A stretch of DNA of 32,830 nucleotides from Bacillota bacterium (GCA_023460575.1 JAEWPQ010000102.1:1-32830); one strand, 5' to 3'. Numbered from the stretch's first letter, positions 6,435-15,088 are shown. Made by a program: numbers and translations. The notes: generated by a model from the letters alone, not told the origin.

Positions 6435-7787
6435 TTAATCTGTATATAAACACCCATTCTCTACTGTGAGATGTTTTCCTTTCATAGTATATGCTTCTGT
6501 CATATGATTTGTAATGAGTATAACAGCAATCCCGGATCTTAATGATTCTTCAAGAAGGCTGATGGTCAGGGATCGGAGCTGAAAATCAATGGATGAAAAA
6601 GGTTTAACACATACCATAACTTTTGGTCGAAGGAAAATCCACCTGTAGTAAATCAGCTTCAGCTTGCATTCATCACTGGCTTTGTCCGCTTTCGTTGAAA
6701 GTTCTTTTTCCGTAAAAATGCCATCGGTCATATTTTTAACCAGTTTTCGATAGGATTTCTTAAACTGAATGCCGGCTTTTTTTTGCATGAGCATAAAGAT
6801 AAAATTATCCATGATTGTCATATCAGTAAATATCATCTCATCCAGGGGTCTTGCCTCAATAAAAACAATTTCATTTAAAACGGAAGGAAAAATAGTATCA
6901 TACCTGTTTGATATAATGGCTTTTCCCGTTATTGACCGGCAGTCTTCCAGTATGGAAATGGCATGACTGCATTCTGCGGAATTCACATCCAATATATTTA
7001 ACAATTCTCCTCCCTTTATATACCGGGTTAAGGAGAGAACGGGGTTAAGCTTTAAGTCACTGATGTCATGGTCATCCGTAATGATTTGTCCGTTTGACGA
7101 CTGAATAAAGTGACTGGGGTTCACACGGCTGATGGACCTGCCCTTTTTTATGATAGTGATTTCATCAGCATGTTTCCATAAAGAGGAATCACTGCCTGAA
7201 ATATAGAGAAAAGTCATGCCTTTCATTTTTAATTTATCAGACAGATCAAAAAAGTCTCTCATCTCATCCTCTGATAAAAACATCTCCAGATCTGTGATGA
7301 CTGCCAGCTTTCTTCCTGATACGTAAGCACGCAGAAGTTCAATCTGCTTTTGTCTGCCGTAATCCAGTGTGTTGGCTTTGGGAGTAACGGGCAGAGATAA
7401 GTCCAGTTCTTCGAATAGATCCGGAGCCTTCCGGCAGAGAGCGGGGGCGTGGTTCCACCAGAAAACCCTGCTGTTTGCCACAAATATATTTTCTTCAACA
7501 CTCAGCTGTGAAAATACCCCCCGGTTCCTGCCAATGAAAGCGGTCTGTTTTCGAATCTGGTCCTGAGAGCGGTAAGAGTTTAGTTTCTCCCCATTCCAAT
7601 AGATCCAGCCAGAATCCGGTTTCAGGGTACCTTCCAGCAAACTTAGAAAATTCTGCTTCTCGATTAAATTCGGAATAATGGCACAGCAGATTTGTCCTTG
7701 AAAGGCACGCAGGCAGAGTCCTTTGAGTAAAATCTGATTTCCTTCAGAACAGTAGATATTTTCGTATCGCAGTACTTCCTGTTTCAT
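6435..7787 (-). CDS. Degenerate RbsA-like double ABC protein (predicted pseudo-ATPase)
   Basis: 450 aa, shaped like a shortened RbsA/MglA double-NBD ATPase but lacking its catalytic motifs. Where Walker A should be it reads IIPNLIEKQNF (37-47), with no GxxGxGKS. The signature region is LDYGRQKQIELLRAY (141-155). Walker B reads AVITDLE (162-168), with Leu at the catalytic Glu position, and the H-loop His is Gly198. In the second half Walker B reads VCVKPFSSID (392-401), so the DE pair is VK. The fold still looks maintained: the hydrophobic strands, PDSGWIYWNGE, and the C-terminal SSID-x-LLEE-x-ILITNHMTEA all align by eye with the real ATPase at 3691-5190. The frame is intact, which argues against a decaying pseudogene. 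Its ATG overlaps the kinase stop by 4 nt and a terminator follows. No permease partner is encoded in this operon. A regulatory or adaptor role is inferred. Confidence 0.85.
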   Translation of the reverse strand: MKQEVLRYENIYCSEGNQILLKGLCLRAFQGQICCAIIPNLIEKQNFLSLLEGTLKPDSGWIYWNGEKLNSYRSQDQIRKQTAFIGRNRGVFSQLSVEENIFVANSRVFWWNHAPALCRKAPDLFEELDLSLPVTPKANTLDYGRQKQIELLRAYVSGRKLAVITDLEMFLSEDEMRDFFDLSDKLKMKGMTFLYISGSDSSLWKHADEITIIKKGRSISRVNPSHFIQSSNGQIITDDHDISDLKLNPVLSLTRYIKGGELLNILDVNSAECSHAISILEDCRSITGKAIISNRYDTIFPSVLNEIVFIEARPLDEMIFTDMTIMDNFIFMLMQKKAGIQFKKSYRKLVKNMTDGIFTEKELSTKADKASDECKLKLIYYRWIFLRPKVMVCVKPFSSIDFQLRSLTISLLEESLRSGIAVILITNHMTEAYTMKGKHLTVENGCLYTD

Positions 7788-8818
7788 GATCCAAGCCTTT
7801 CTGTTTCATCTAGTATATAGGGAAGTGTAAGGGAAACCTCTGTTCCTGCACCGGGAGAACTGAACAGATGAATTCCATATTCCTCCCCCATAAGGAGGCG
7901 TATTCTGGAATTTACATTGTTCAGTGCAATCCCGCCTTTTTTATCCTCTCTGACGGAGCCATTCCCACCAGCCATATGCAGCAGCGTATCATTTAAGTGT
8001 TCCAGGGCAGCATCGTCAATGCCGATGCCATCGTCTGATACAGAGATATATAGGATGGTATCGCTGTGGTCAATGTCAATAACCACCTTTCCTCCCTCAA
8101 CTTTTGGCTCTAACCCATGTTTAATTGCATTTTCTACAATTGGCTGCAGCGTAAGCTTGGGAATTCTGGCTTTTAAAAGATCTTCCTCCTCCGGCAGCAG
8201 GATATCAAGATAAAGCTTTTCCTCAAACCGATATTTTTGAATTATAAAATAATTTTTGACATTGGAGAGTTCCTCTTCCAGCGTTGTCAGGCTTTCCATA
8301 TTGGAAGTCGTGTAGCGGAAAAAGACGGCCAGTGCTTCTGCTATTTTTCCAATTTCCGGAACGCCTGCCATAATGGAGTCGGAACGTATGGATTCCAGTA
8401 CATTATAGAGAAAGTGCGGGTTGATCTGGTTCTGTAAAGCAAGGTAACGGGCCTGCTGTTTTGCATTTTCTATCATTTTATCTTTATCCAGACTGGTATG
8501 GATTCCTGATAACAATTCATCAAAGCTGGGAGATATTCCTTCCAGACTTTTAAAGAGCTCTGTAAAAATGATTCCGTTATTAAAAAGTTCTGCCTGCTTT
8601 TCCATTGAATGCAGGGGTTCCCATATTCGTGCCTTTCCCCAAAGGAGAATTAAAACTAGTAAAAGGCCCATGAATAAGACCAGGAACACAGCAATATATG
8701 ATTCCTGTGTGTGGTTGGCCATTAGAATCAGGAAAAGCAGAAGGAGAGAAAGAATGTTCCAGGATATCAGAGTACCGATCCATAAATTGAACCGGTTTTT
8801 CAGCCATTGCTTTTTCAA
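7784..8818 (-). CDS. Short YesM-type sensor histidine kinase without a sensor domain
   Basis: 344 aa, against about 570-600 for typical YesM-like kinases. Two membrane segments (about 12-33 and 41-61) are joined by only about 7 residues (ANHTQES), so there is essentially no extracellular domain. A cytoplasmic linker follows. The His_kinase motif is QINPHFLYN, with H135 as the likely phosphorylated residue. The HATPase_c domain has an N box (IVENAIKHGLEP) and G box (DDGIGID). The start is TTG at 8818, set 7 nt after a strong GGGAGG; no better ATG exists. It lies 15 nt after the response regulator and overlaps the pseudo-ATPase start by 4 nt. It should phosphorylate the regulator at 8834-10477. 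How it senses anything is unclear, which points to an intramembrane or partner-mediated input. Confidence 0.92.
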   Translation of the reverse strand: MKKQWLKNRFNLWIGTLISWNILSLLLLFLILMANHTQESYIAVFLVLFMGLLLVLILLWGKARIWEPLHSMEKQAELFNNGIIFTELFKSLEGISPSFDELLSGIHTSLDKDKMIENAKQQARYLALQNQINPHFLYNVLESIRSDSIMAGVPEIGKIAEALAVFFRYTTSNMESLTTLEEELSNVKNYFIIQKYRFEEKLYLDILLPEEEDLLKARIPKLTLQPIVENAIKHGLEPKVEGGKVVIDIDHSDTILYISVSDDGIGIDDAALEHLNDTLLHMAGGNGSVREDKKGGIALNNVNSRIRLLMGEEYGIHLFSSPGAGTEVSLTLPYILDETERLGS

Positions 8819-8833
8819 TCGGATTCCTCCCAG

Positions 8834-10477
8834 CTATCGGTTTGTAAATAATTTCCTGTATTCATTGGGCGATACGCCAAGTGTCTTTTTAAACTGTCTG
8901 GTGAAAAATTTTATATCATTGTAACCGGCCAGCTCGGCAACCTCGCTGACGCTTCTTTCCTTTTCGGTCAAAAGTTTTTTTGCAGTATCAATCCGTACCA
9001 TTTGGATGTATTCAGATAATGTTTTACCTGTTTCTTTTTTGAAAAGAGAGGAGAAATAGGTGTAACTGAATCCTGTATTTTTTGCCAGCTCTTCCAGTTT
9101 AATATTAATTCCCTTATTTTCTTCTATATAATGCTTTGCATAGATAACCGGTTTGATTTCCCTGTTTTTCAGATGATCCATTACATTTTGAAGAGTTTCA
9201 CAAAGAGTATCTTCTAAAAGACGGAAGGTCTGCTCCAGACTTGTACAGTGCTCATACATTTCGGAAAACCATACTTCTTTTACGTGTTCTTCCAGGGTGG
9301 AATCCAGCTGCTTAAATCCCTTAAGGTAATAGTTTAGAAGCAGCATAAGATTTTTCTTTACCTGCACACAGGATGAAATGTCTTCGGCTTTCATAATACG
9401 CCTTGCGGCTTCCACACATTTTTTAATCTCAGCCATGTCAAAGGCATCTGGTTTGTCCTCCAGCAGTTTAGAGATTCTGGTGTTGACAGTTTCTGATTCA
9501 GCCGGTTTTGCAGCAGGTGGTTTAATCTCTGAGACCGTATTTAAACCTGTTAGAAAGCGGTTTCCTATGGCAATCCGGCTTTCCTTAATCCGGTGAATCA
9601 GCTGGATAGAGCTGTCAGCCTGCTCGCTGACGACAGCATTAAAATAGAGTCTGGGGAACAGATCCTGAAGACTGAGAACACGCTCCTTTATGTGGTTTAT
9701 GGATTCCAGCAGCTCTTTCCGGTCCAAAGCATCATAAAAAAGAAGAAAGAAAATTCCTTCCCCAGTCACTTCTGATATCCAGATCCAGTTATGGGAGGAA
9801 AATTCCACTTCTGCTATTTCAAGAGTTTTCTCCGTCAGAAGCTGGTAGCTTTCTTCTGTAAATTCCCTGTAACTGATATTGGGTTTTACTGCAATGCACC
9901 GTGCCGAATTTTTCATAATATCAGCAGCATTCATTTTCTCAACTTCCTGCAGTATGTTTTCCTCCTGTTCATTTAGCTGTTTCTGTAAAACAGTCTTTAA
10001 AAACAGGTGTTTAAATGTTCCGGTATAACTCTTTAAAGTCTCTTCAAGACGCATATGGGAGGATTGTAAGGACATCTGTTCCTGGGTTTCCTTAACCAGC
10101 TTTTTTAATGTACGGGTTAAGTCTTCCTGATTGATTGGTTTTAACAGATAGTCCCTCACTCCAAACCTCATTCCCTGCTGGGCATACTGAAAGTCCTTAT
10201 ATCCGCTGATGATGATGCATTTGAGAATCTCATTTCGCATTTTTGCTTCTTCAATCAGACGAAGTCCATCCATTCCAGGCATTCGGATATCTGTAAGAAG
10301 AATATCCGGTTTTTTTTCATTGATCAGCTGCAGTGCAGTTAAACCGTCGTATGCGGTTCCCAGCAGCCGGATACCAATTTCATCCCAATTAACTAAATAT
10401 TCGATGAGCTTACAGATCTTTTTTTCATCGTCTGCAATAACCATTCCTAAAATTGCAATCATCTCCCGTTTTATCAT
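8834..10477 (-). CDS. YesN-type response regulator with AraC-family DNA-binding domain
   Basis: A 547-aa reading. An N-terminal receiver has the acidic pair DD (16-17), phospho-acceptor D63 in LLTDIRMPGMD, Ser91 in IISG and K113 in LLKP. A long middle region (about 130-440) is typical of YesN-like regulators. The C-terminal ~100 residues form two AraC-type helix-turn-helix motifs (LEELAKNTGFSYTYFSSLFKKE and VSEVAELAGYNDIKFFTRQFKK). It is the partner of the adjacent histidine kinase and probably activates sugar uptake genes. The start is uncertain: in-frame ATGs lie at residues 1, 6 and 12. The one at residue 12 begins the canonical receiver (MVIADDE), but none has an ideally spaced ribosome binding site. 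Promoter at 10503-10531. Confidence 0.93.
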   Translation of the reverse strand: MIKREMIAILGMVIADDEKKICKLIEYLVNWDEIGIRLLGTAYDGLTALQLINEKKPDILLTDIRMPGMDGLRLIEEAKMRNEILKCIIISGYKDFQYAQQGMRFGVRDYLLKPINQEDLTRTLKKLVKETQEQMSLQSSHMRLEETLKSYTGTFKHLFLKTVLQKQLNEQEENILQEVEKMNAADIMKNSARCIAVKPNISYREFTEESYQLLTEKTLEIAEVEFSSHNWIWISEVTGEGIFFLLFYDALDRKELLESINHIKERVLSLQDLFPRLYFNAVVSEQADSSIQLIHRIKESRIAIGNRFLTGLNTVSEIKPPAAKPAESETVNTRISKLLEDKPDAFDMAEIKKCVEAARRIMKAEDISSCVQVKKNLMLLLNYYLKGFKQLDSTLEEHVKEVWFSEMYEHCTSLEQTFRLLEDTLCETLQNVMDHLKNREIKPVIYAKHYIEENKGINIKLEELAKNTGFSYTYFSSLFKKETGKTLSEYIQMVRIDTAKKLLTEKERSVSEVAELAGYNDIKFFTRQFKKTLGVSPNEYRKLFTNR

Positions 10478-10502
10478 TTTAACAGTATTGTCTATTATGT
10501 TA

Positions 10503-10531
10503 AGTATACTTCACGATTGAGATATTCTCAA
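10503..10531 (-). promoter_or_regulatory. Promoter of the response regulator-kinase-pseudo-ATPase operon, with palindrome
   Basis: On the minus strand -35 TTGAGA (10526-10531) and -10 TATACT (10503-10508) are 17 nt apart. The -35 box is one arm of a perfect inverted repeat TTGAGA-TAT-TCTCAA spanning 10517-10531. A protein bound there would cover the -35 region, which would fit autoregulation. Confidence 0.55.
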
Positions 10532-10758
10532 CATAAATAGTGTTGAAAAATGTTGGAAATTGTATAAAACAACACAATATTAAAAAACTACGCCCTAATA
10601 TTATGTAATAATGCTTTTTTGAAAGGCTAAATTCGTTAATATTATATCAAATATGCATAAAGTTATTCAAATCCATTATCTGATGAATAATATTCCAAAG
10701 AATTTTACTATGATAAGTTTGATATTTTAATGGTGATTATGAGACGGGGTGAATGTCC

Positions 10759-10787
10759 TTGCTATCAATCAGCGGGTTTGGTATATT
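10759..10787 (+). promoter_or_regulatory. Promoter of the membrane AraC regulator gene
   Basis: -35 TTGCTA (10759-10764) and -10 TATATT (10782-10787) have a 17-nt spacer. The start would be about 60 nt before the ATG at 10855. A second TATAAT nearer the gene is too close to the ribosome binding site AAGGTG to be the main -10. Confidence 0.45.
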
Positions 10788-10854
10788 ATAAATGAGATTT
10801 TTTACAGTGAAAAAATGAAAGAAAATGTAAGGGGTATAATAAGGTGATCAAAAT

Positions 10855-13038
10855 ATGAATGCTATGGAAGCCCGTAAGAGCAGATTCTTTAAAAATATGT
10901 TTTTATCCTACTGTCTGATAATTATATTAAGCTTTCTTATATACTCTGGCACAGTAATTTTTGAAGCTGTGAAGGTGAAGGAAAATCAGGCTGTAAAATA
11001 CTATGAGACCAAGGCCCAGGCATTTGCCAATGGGATGGATCAGCAGATTTACAGCGCCCAGAATATAATAACAAATTTAAATAATTCCTCTTTGATTAAT
11101 AAACTTTATATGACCGTTCAGATGCAAAACCCGGTGGATTCTTATCTTTTGTATCAGGTATTGAATGATATCCGTTCTCAGAAAACCGCTGGTGATGATT
11201 TTAATATCTCTGATGTCGTTTTGATGCTGAATAAATATAATAAGATATATACCAGCGATGAGGTTATTCATCTGTCTGACAAAGTTGATTTATCAGTATG
11301 GTCAGCAGACCGTTTGGCAGTCACGGATTTAAATACCTGCTTAAACATGAATAACAGCAAGCTGACTTTTTTTAAAAAGTATCTGATATACAGCGGAGTC
11401 TATCAATATGGATCGGGATCAGAGAGAGGTATCATCTGTGTTCTGTTTGATAACCAGAAGATAGAAGACATGCTGAAATCCGCTTTGGGGGAAGCACGGG
11501 GATATGCGGTATACTATAATGGAAAACCTGTTATTAAGGCGGGAATAGAGGATGGCAGAATTTTTAAACAGAATTCTCAGGTAAGTAATTTAATCTCATA
11601 TGAAATCATAGCAGATAAAGACAAATTTGGATTTGAACTGTCTGATATGGGCTCTTTAGCTTTGCTTTTCGGATTCTTTATCTGTCTGGGGTATCTGATT
11701 CTTGCATATTTCTTTACTAACAAATATTCATCACCATTTGAGAAAATCAGGACTATAGTGGGGAAGGAAAAGAGAGAGGGTAAAAACGAGGTAGAAAAGA
11801 TTGTCTCCGGAGTTGTTGATTTACTTGGAGAACGGAATGGATATATGCAGCAGGTTCATAATATGTCACCCTATGCCAGCCAGGGAATCCTGCATAGTCT
11901 TATTCTGGGCAGCGATGGGGAATCAGGCAATAAGGAGTTTTTAACAGATTTTATTCAGTTAAAAAGGGTATTCTTTCTGACTGCAATGGTGGATTTATAT
12001 TATGGGGATAGATGGAAAAAGGAAGAAGCTAAGAAAGCGGTAAAGGCGGTTTCATTACTGGCGGAACAGGAGTCAGATCCGGAACTTAAAATTCTTTGTT
12101 ATGAAAAGGATTCCTTACACATTTACCTTATTTTTAACAGCAATAATGGGGAACGTCTGGAAGACAGGCTTTATGAATTTTTTGATAAAATGAAAAAGAC
12201 CCTGAATTTAACGTGTGTGGTAACTGTTGGTGCAGATGAAGTAAAAGAAGAACTGGAAGAGATATCTGTTTCCTGTGATAATGCAATGCTTGCTCTTGAG
12301 AAAATTCTATGGGAGGGCAGAGGGTGTATCTATTTCCATGATCCACAGTCAGATTGTTCCATGAATTATTATTTCCCTAAGGATGGAGTGAAACAGCTGA
12401 CAAAAGGGATGAAGGATAGGGACCTGGAGAGTATCAGCAGCTTCTTTGAGGAGATTGAGAAGAAAAACCAGATGGAATTTGATAATTCTGTCTTTGCAGG
12501 TAAACTATTACTCAGTGAGCTTTACGTGACGGTTATAAAAGCAATACAGACGGTATGGGAACAGTGCGGCATTCCTTTACGAAGAGTCGACATTTGTCCC
12601 CCCTACCGGACCATGGGGGAAGTCATAAGCTATTACAGCGGTCTTGTGGAAGAGCTTTTTGTTGAGATGGACAGGTCAGAGGAATTAAGAGAGGAATACT
12701 TCCAGAATGACATGGAATTAATTGAGTATATTAATAAAAATGACAAAAATCCGGACCTTTCTCTTACACAGATAGCGGATCATTTTTCAGTAAGCAGCAA
12801 GTATGTTACAGCTTTGGTGAAAAAACGGTTTGGGATGACTTATTTAAAATATGTTCAGGAACGGAGAATTTCCCATGCCACATATCTTTTAAAAAACTCG
12901 TTCCTTCCCCTTGAGAAAATAGCAGAGGAATGCGGCTATACCAATATGCTGACATTCAGAAGAAATTTTAAAGCAATTATGGCATGTAACCCAAGTGACT
13001 TCCGGGGAGAGAAAACAGCAGAAGAAGAGTCATTATAA
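10855..13038 (+). CDS. Membrane-anchored AraC-family transcriptional regulator
   Basis: 727 aa. A membrane segment (about 14-37) and a second one (about 266-288) enclose an extracytoplasmic region of about 225 residues, likely a Cache-like ligand sensor. A cytoplasmic middle region follows. The C-terminal ~100 residues form an AraC DNA-binding domain, with helix-turn-helix motifs LTQIADHFSVSSKYVTALVKK and LEKIAEECGYTNMLTFRRNFK. One-component regulators of this layout are commonly found beside CUT1 transporters with LplB/YtcP-type permeases, as here. It probably senses the external sugar and activates the transporter genes that begin at 13222. ATG at 10855 follows AAGGTG by 8 nt. A very strong terminator at 13068-13124 ends its transcript before the transporter. 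Confidence 0.92.
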   Translation: MNAMEARKSRFFKNMFLSYCLIIILSFLIYSGTVIFEAVKVKENQAVKYYETKAQAFANGMDQQIYSAQNIITNLNNSSLINKLYMTVQMQNPVDSYLLYQVLNDIRSQKTAGDDFNISDVVLMLNKYNKIYTSDEVIHLSDKVDLSVWSADRLAVTDLNTCLNMNNSKLTFFKKYLIYSGVYQYGSGSERGIICVLFDNQKIEDMLKSALGEARGYAVYYNGKPVIKAGIEDGRIFKQNSQVSNLISYEIIADKDKFGFELSDMGSLALLFGFFICLGYLILAYFFTNKYSSPFEKIRTIVGKEKREGKNEVEKIVSGVVDLLGERNGYMQQVHNMSPYASQGILHSLILGSDGESGNKEFLTDFIQLKRVFFLTAMVDLYYGDRWKKEEAKKAVKAVSLLAEQESDPELKILCYEKDSLHIYLIFNSNNGERLEDRLYEFFDKMKKTLNLTCVVTVGADEVKEELEEISVSCDNAMLALEKILWEGRGCIYFHDPQSDCSMNYYFPKDGVKQLTKGMKDRDLESISSFFEEIEKKNQMEFDNSVFAGKLLLSELYVTVIKAIQTVWEQCGIPLRRVDICPPYRTMGEVISYYSGLVEELFVEMDRSEELREEYFQNDMELIEYINKNDKNPDLSLTQIADHFSVSSKYVTALVKKRFGMTYLKYVQERRISHATYLLKNSFLPLEKIAEECGYTNMLTFRRNFKAIMACNPSDFRGEKTAEEESL

Positions 13039-13067
13039 TTAAACAAATTAATACACTGCAAAACATG

Positions 13068-13124
13068 GAATGAATCAAAAAAGGACAATAAATACTGCTT
13101 CCTTTTTTGATTCATTCATTTTTT
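13068..13124 (+). terminator. Strong terminator with an 18-bp perfect stem
   Basis: A perfect 18-bp inverted repeat (13068-13085 with 13100-13117) with a 14-nt loop is followed by A and six T residues. It lies 30 nt after the AraC regulator stop, insulating the regulator from the transporter genes. Confidence 0.92.
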
Positions 13125-13221
13125 ATTGTCAAAATGCCCTTGAAAAAAGTGAAACTAGTAAAAAAATAATGCAAAATATACAATAGACTTATCACTCATC
13201 AAATGGAAGGGGATTAAAGAA

Positions 13222-14166
13222 ATGAATGTAAAACTCTCTAAGGAAGAAAAAAAATTACTTTTTCGAAAAAATGTAAAGAGAGATAAATATCTGCTGCTGA
13301 TGTTTGCACCGGTTTTGATCTATTATCTGATATTCGCCTATTTACCCATGACGGGTCTTGTAATGGCTTTTACACAATTTAAGGCGGGCAGCGGGATGAT
13401 GGGGCTTTATACAGGAACCTTTGTAGGGCTGAAGTGGTTTATTCAGTTTTTCAACTCGCCTTATGCGTTCAGACTGATTCGTAATACATTTTTGCTTTCA
13501 TTTTATTCACTGATATTTGGGTTTCCGATTCCCATTATTTTTGCACTGTGTATCACCCAGATAAAAAACAAGTATTTGCAGAAAGGAACTCAAATCATTA
13601 CATATCTGCCTTATTTTATTTCCACAGTGGTAATCTGCGGTATGATAACAAACTTTTTATCACCATCAAACGGCATTATTAATCAGTTAATTGTTAAGGC
13701 AGGCCAAACGGCAGTGAATTTCATGGGAGAGCCGAAGTGGTTTCGGGCTATTTATGTAATATCCGGTTCATGGCAGAGCTTTGGATTTAATTCCATTATA
13801 TTTGTGGCTGCAATTATGGGAGTTGCGCCAGAGCTTTATGAAGCCATGAAGGTGGATGGTGCAAGCAAGGTTCAGACAATACGCTATCTGGTACTGCCCA
13901 GTATTAAACCAACCATAGTGCTTTTGCTCATTATGTCACTGGGAAATCTACTGAATGTAGGATTTGAGAAAGTTTATCTGCTCTATAATTCGGGAATCTA
14001 TGAAACAGCAGATGTAATCTCCACCTATGTTTACAGACAGGGTATTGGAAGCCAGAATTACAGCTATGCCACTGCAGTAGGACTGTTTAATTCTCTCATC
14101 GGCTTTGTCATTGTGTTTACGGCAAACAGATTGAGCAGAAAGCTGACAGAAACATCTGTATGGTAA
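13222..14166 (+). CDS. CUT1-type sugar ABC transporter permease (LplB-like)
   Basis: A 314-aa inner-membrane permease with about six transmembrane segments. The first reads LAPVLIYYLIFAYLPMTG-like. The EAA loop that docks the ATPase is YEAMKVDGASKVQTIRYLVLP. It forms half of the channel with the next gene, 10 nt downstream. The start follows GGAAGGGG. No ATPase gene is present in this operon, which is normal for CUT1 systems that share an MsmK-like ATPase encoded elsewhere. Upstream, a TATACA -10-like box at 13177-13182 lacks a convincing -35, which fits activation by the neighbouring AraC protein. The LplB/YtcP/YesP group often carries uronate-rich or other complex oligosaccharides; the substrate here is unknown. 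Confidence 0.93.
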   Translation: MNVKLSKEEKKLLFRKNVKRDKYLLLMFAPVLIYYLIFAYLPMTGLVMAFTQFKAGSGMMGLYTGTFVGLKWFIQFFNSPYAFRLIRNTFLLSFYSLIFGFPIPIIFALCITQIKNKYLQKGTQIITYLPYFISTVVICGMITNFLSPSNGIINQLIVKAGQTAVNFMGEPKWFRAIYVISGSWQSFGFNSIIFVAAIMGVAPELYEAMKVDGASKVQTIRYLVLPSIKPTIVLLLIMSLGNLLNVGFEKVYLLYNSGIYETADVISTYVYRQGIGSQNYSYATAVGLFNSLIGFVIVFTANRLSRKLTETSVW

Positions 14167-14176
14167 GGAGGAAGAG

Positions 14177-15088
14177 ATGAATCAGAAAAGCACATGGACA
14201 GAATTTAAAAATGAATGTATTACGGATAAATTGTTTGATATCTGCATCTGGGTATTAATTGCAATTGCAGTCTGTATTACCCTGTACCCCTTTGTATATG
14301 TAGTAAGCATTTCGCTAAGCTCCGGTGAAGCTGTGAACAAAGGGTTAATAACCCTGCTTCCGGTGGATATCAATCTGGATACGTACCGAATGGTTATGGC
14401 TTATAAGGATCTCTGGGTTTCTTATGGAAATACGTTTTATTATACGATTACCGGAACCTGCTTAAATATCGTATTTACCTGTCTGGCGGCATATCCGCTA
14501 TCCAGAAAACGGTTTTTCTTGAGAAAGAAAATGAATTTCCTTCTGGCATTTACCATGTATTTTTCAGGCGGCCTCATACCAAGCTATCTGGTAGTGACCG
14601 GGCTTGGTCTGTATAACAGCAGACTGGCCATGATACTTCCTGTACTGGTCAGCGCTTATAACGTTATGATCTGCCGTTCTGCATTTGAAGGCGTTGCAGA
14701 GGAATTGTTTGAAAATGCTTATCTGGAAGGGGCAAATGATCTTCAGATCCTGGTTAAAATTGCTATTCCTTTAATTAAACCAACTCTGGCAGTTTTAACT
14801 CTGTATTATGCAGTGGCACGTTATAATGATTTCTTCAGTGCACTGCTTTATATCGGAAAGCAGAATCTCCAGCCCTTACAGCTGTTTCTGCGCAGAATTC
14901 TTTTAATGGCTTCTACAGAGATTATGCAGGCTTCCGGTAATGCAACTGCGGCAAGTGCAGCAGCCCAGTCTACCATTCAGATCAGATACGTCTGCATTGT
15001 TTTATCCATGGTGCCAATCGTATGTCTTACTGCCTTTATTCAGAAATATCTGGTGAAAGGAACGATGCTGGGAGCAGTAAAAGGATAA
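14177..15088 (+). CDS. CUT1-type sugar ABC transporter permease (LplC-like)
   Basis: A 303-aa second permease with about six membrane segments. The EAA loop reads FENAYLEGANDLQILVKIAIP, and the C-terminal end is the family-typical QKYLVKGTMLGAVKG. It starts 10 nt after the first permease, with GGAGG overlapping that gap, so the two are clearly cotranscribed and probably dimerise as the channel. The binding-protein gene follows 41 nt later. Confidence 0.94.
   Translation: MNQKSTWTEFKNECITDKLFDICIWVLIAIAVCITLYPFVYVVSISLSSGEAVNKGLITLLPVDINLDTYRMVMAYKDLWVSYGNTFYYTITGTCLNIVFTCLAAYPLSRKRFFLRKKMNFLLAFTMYFSGGLIPSYLVVTGLGLYNSRLAMILPVLVSAYNVMICRSAFEGVAEELFENAYLEGANDLQILVKIAIPLIKPTLAVLTLYYAVARYNDFFSALLYIGKQNLQPLQLFLRRILLMASTEIMQASGNATAASAAAQSTIQIRYVCIVLSMVPIVCLTAFIQKYLVKGTMLGAVKG

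Larger units (their letters stand above)
10478..10854. other. Divergent control region between the two regulator operons
   Basis: 377 bp of AT-rich non-coding DNA separates the response-regulator operon (minus) from the membrane AraC regulator (plus). It holds one predicted promoter per direction (10503-10531 and 10759-10787). A perfect TTGAGA-TAT-TCTCAA inverted repeat lies at 517-531 of this 10-kb block, and a GTGTTG/CAACAC pair at 10540-10545 and 10570-10575. I see no ORF, tRNA or riboswitch-like fold in the central part. Confidence 0.6.

Noticed and set aside
6435..7787. Degenerate ATPase gene as a pseudogene
   Set aside because: The frame is uninterrupted over 450 codons, its start is coupled to the kinase stop, and it is followed by its own terminator, so a functional non-catalytic protein is more likely.
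8568..8924. 118-codon plus-strand frame opposite the kinase and regulator junction
   Set aside because: It is antisense to conserved membrane helices and the regulator end, with no ribosome binding site. I treat it as a shadow.
10532..10758. Riboswitch or small ORF in the 377-bp divergent region
   Set aside because: Only AT-rich sequence with weak dyads was seen. No conserved aptamer-like motif or ribosome binding site plus ORF could be supported.
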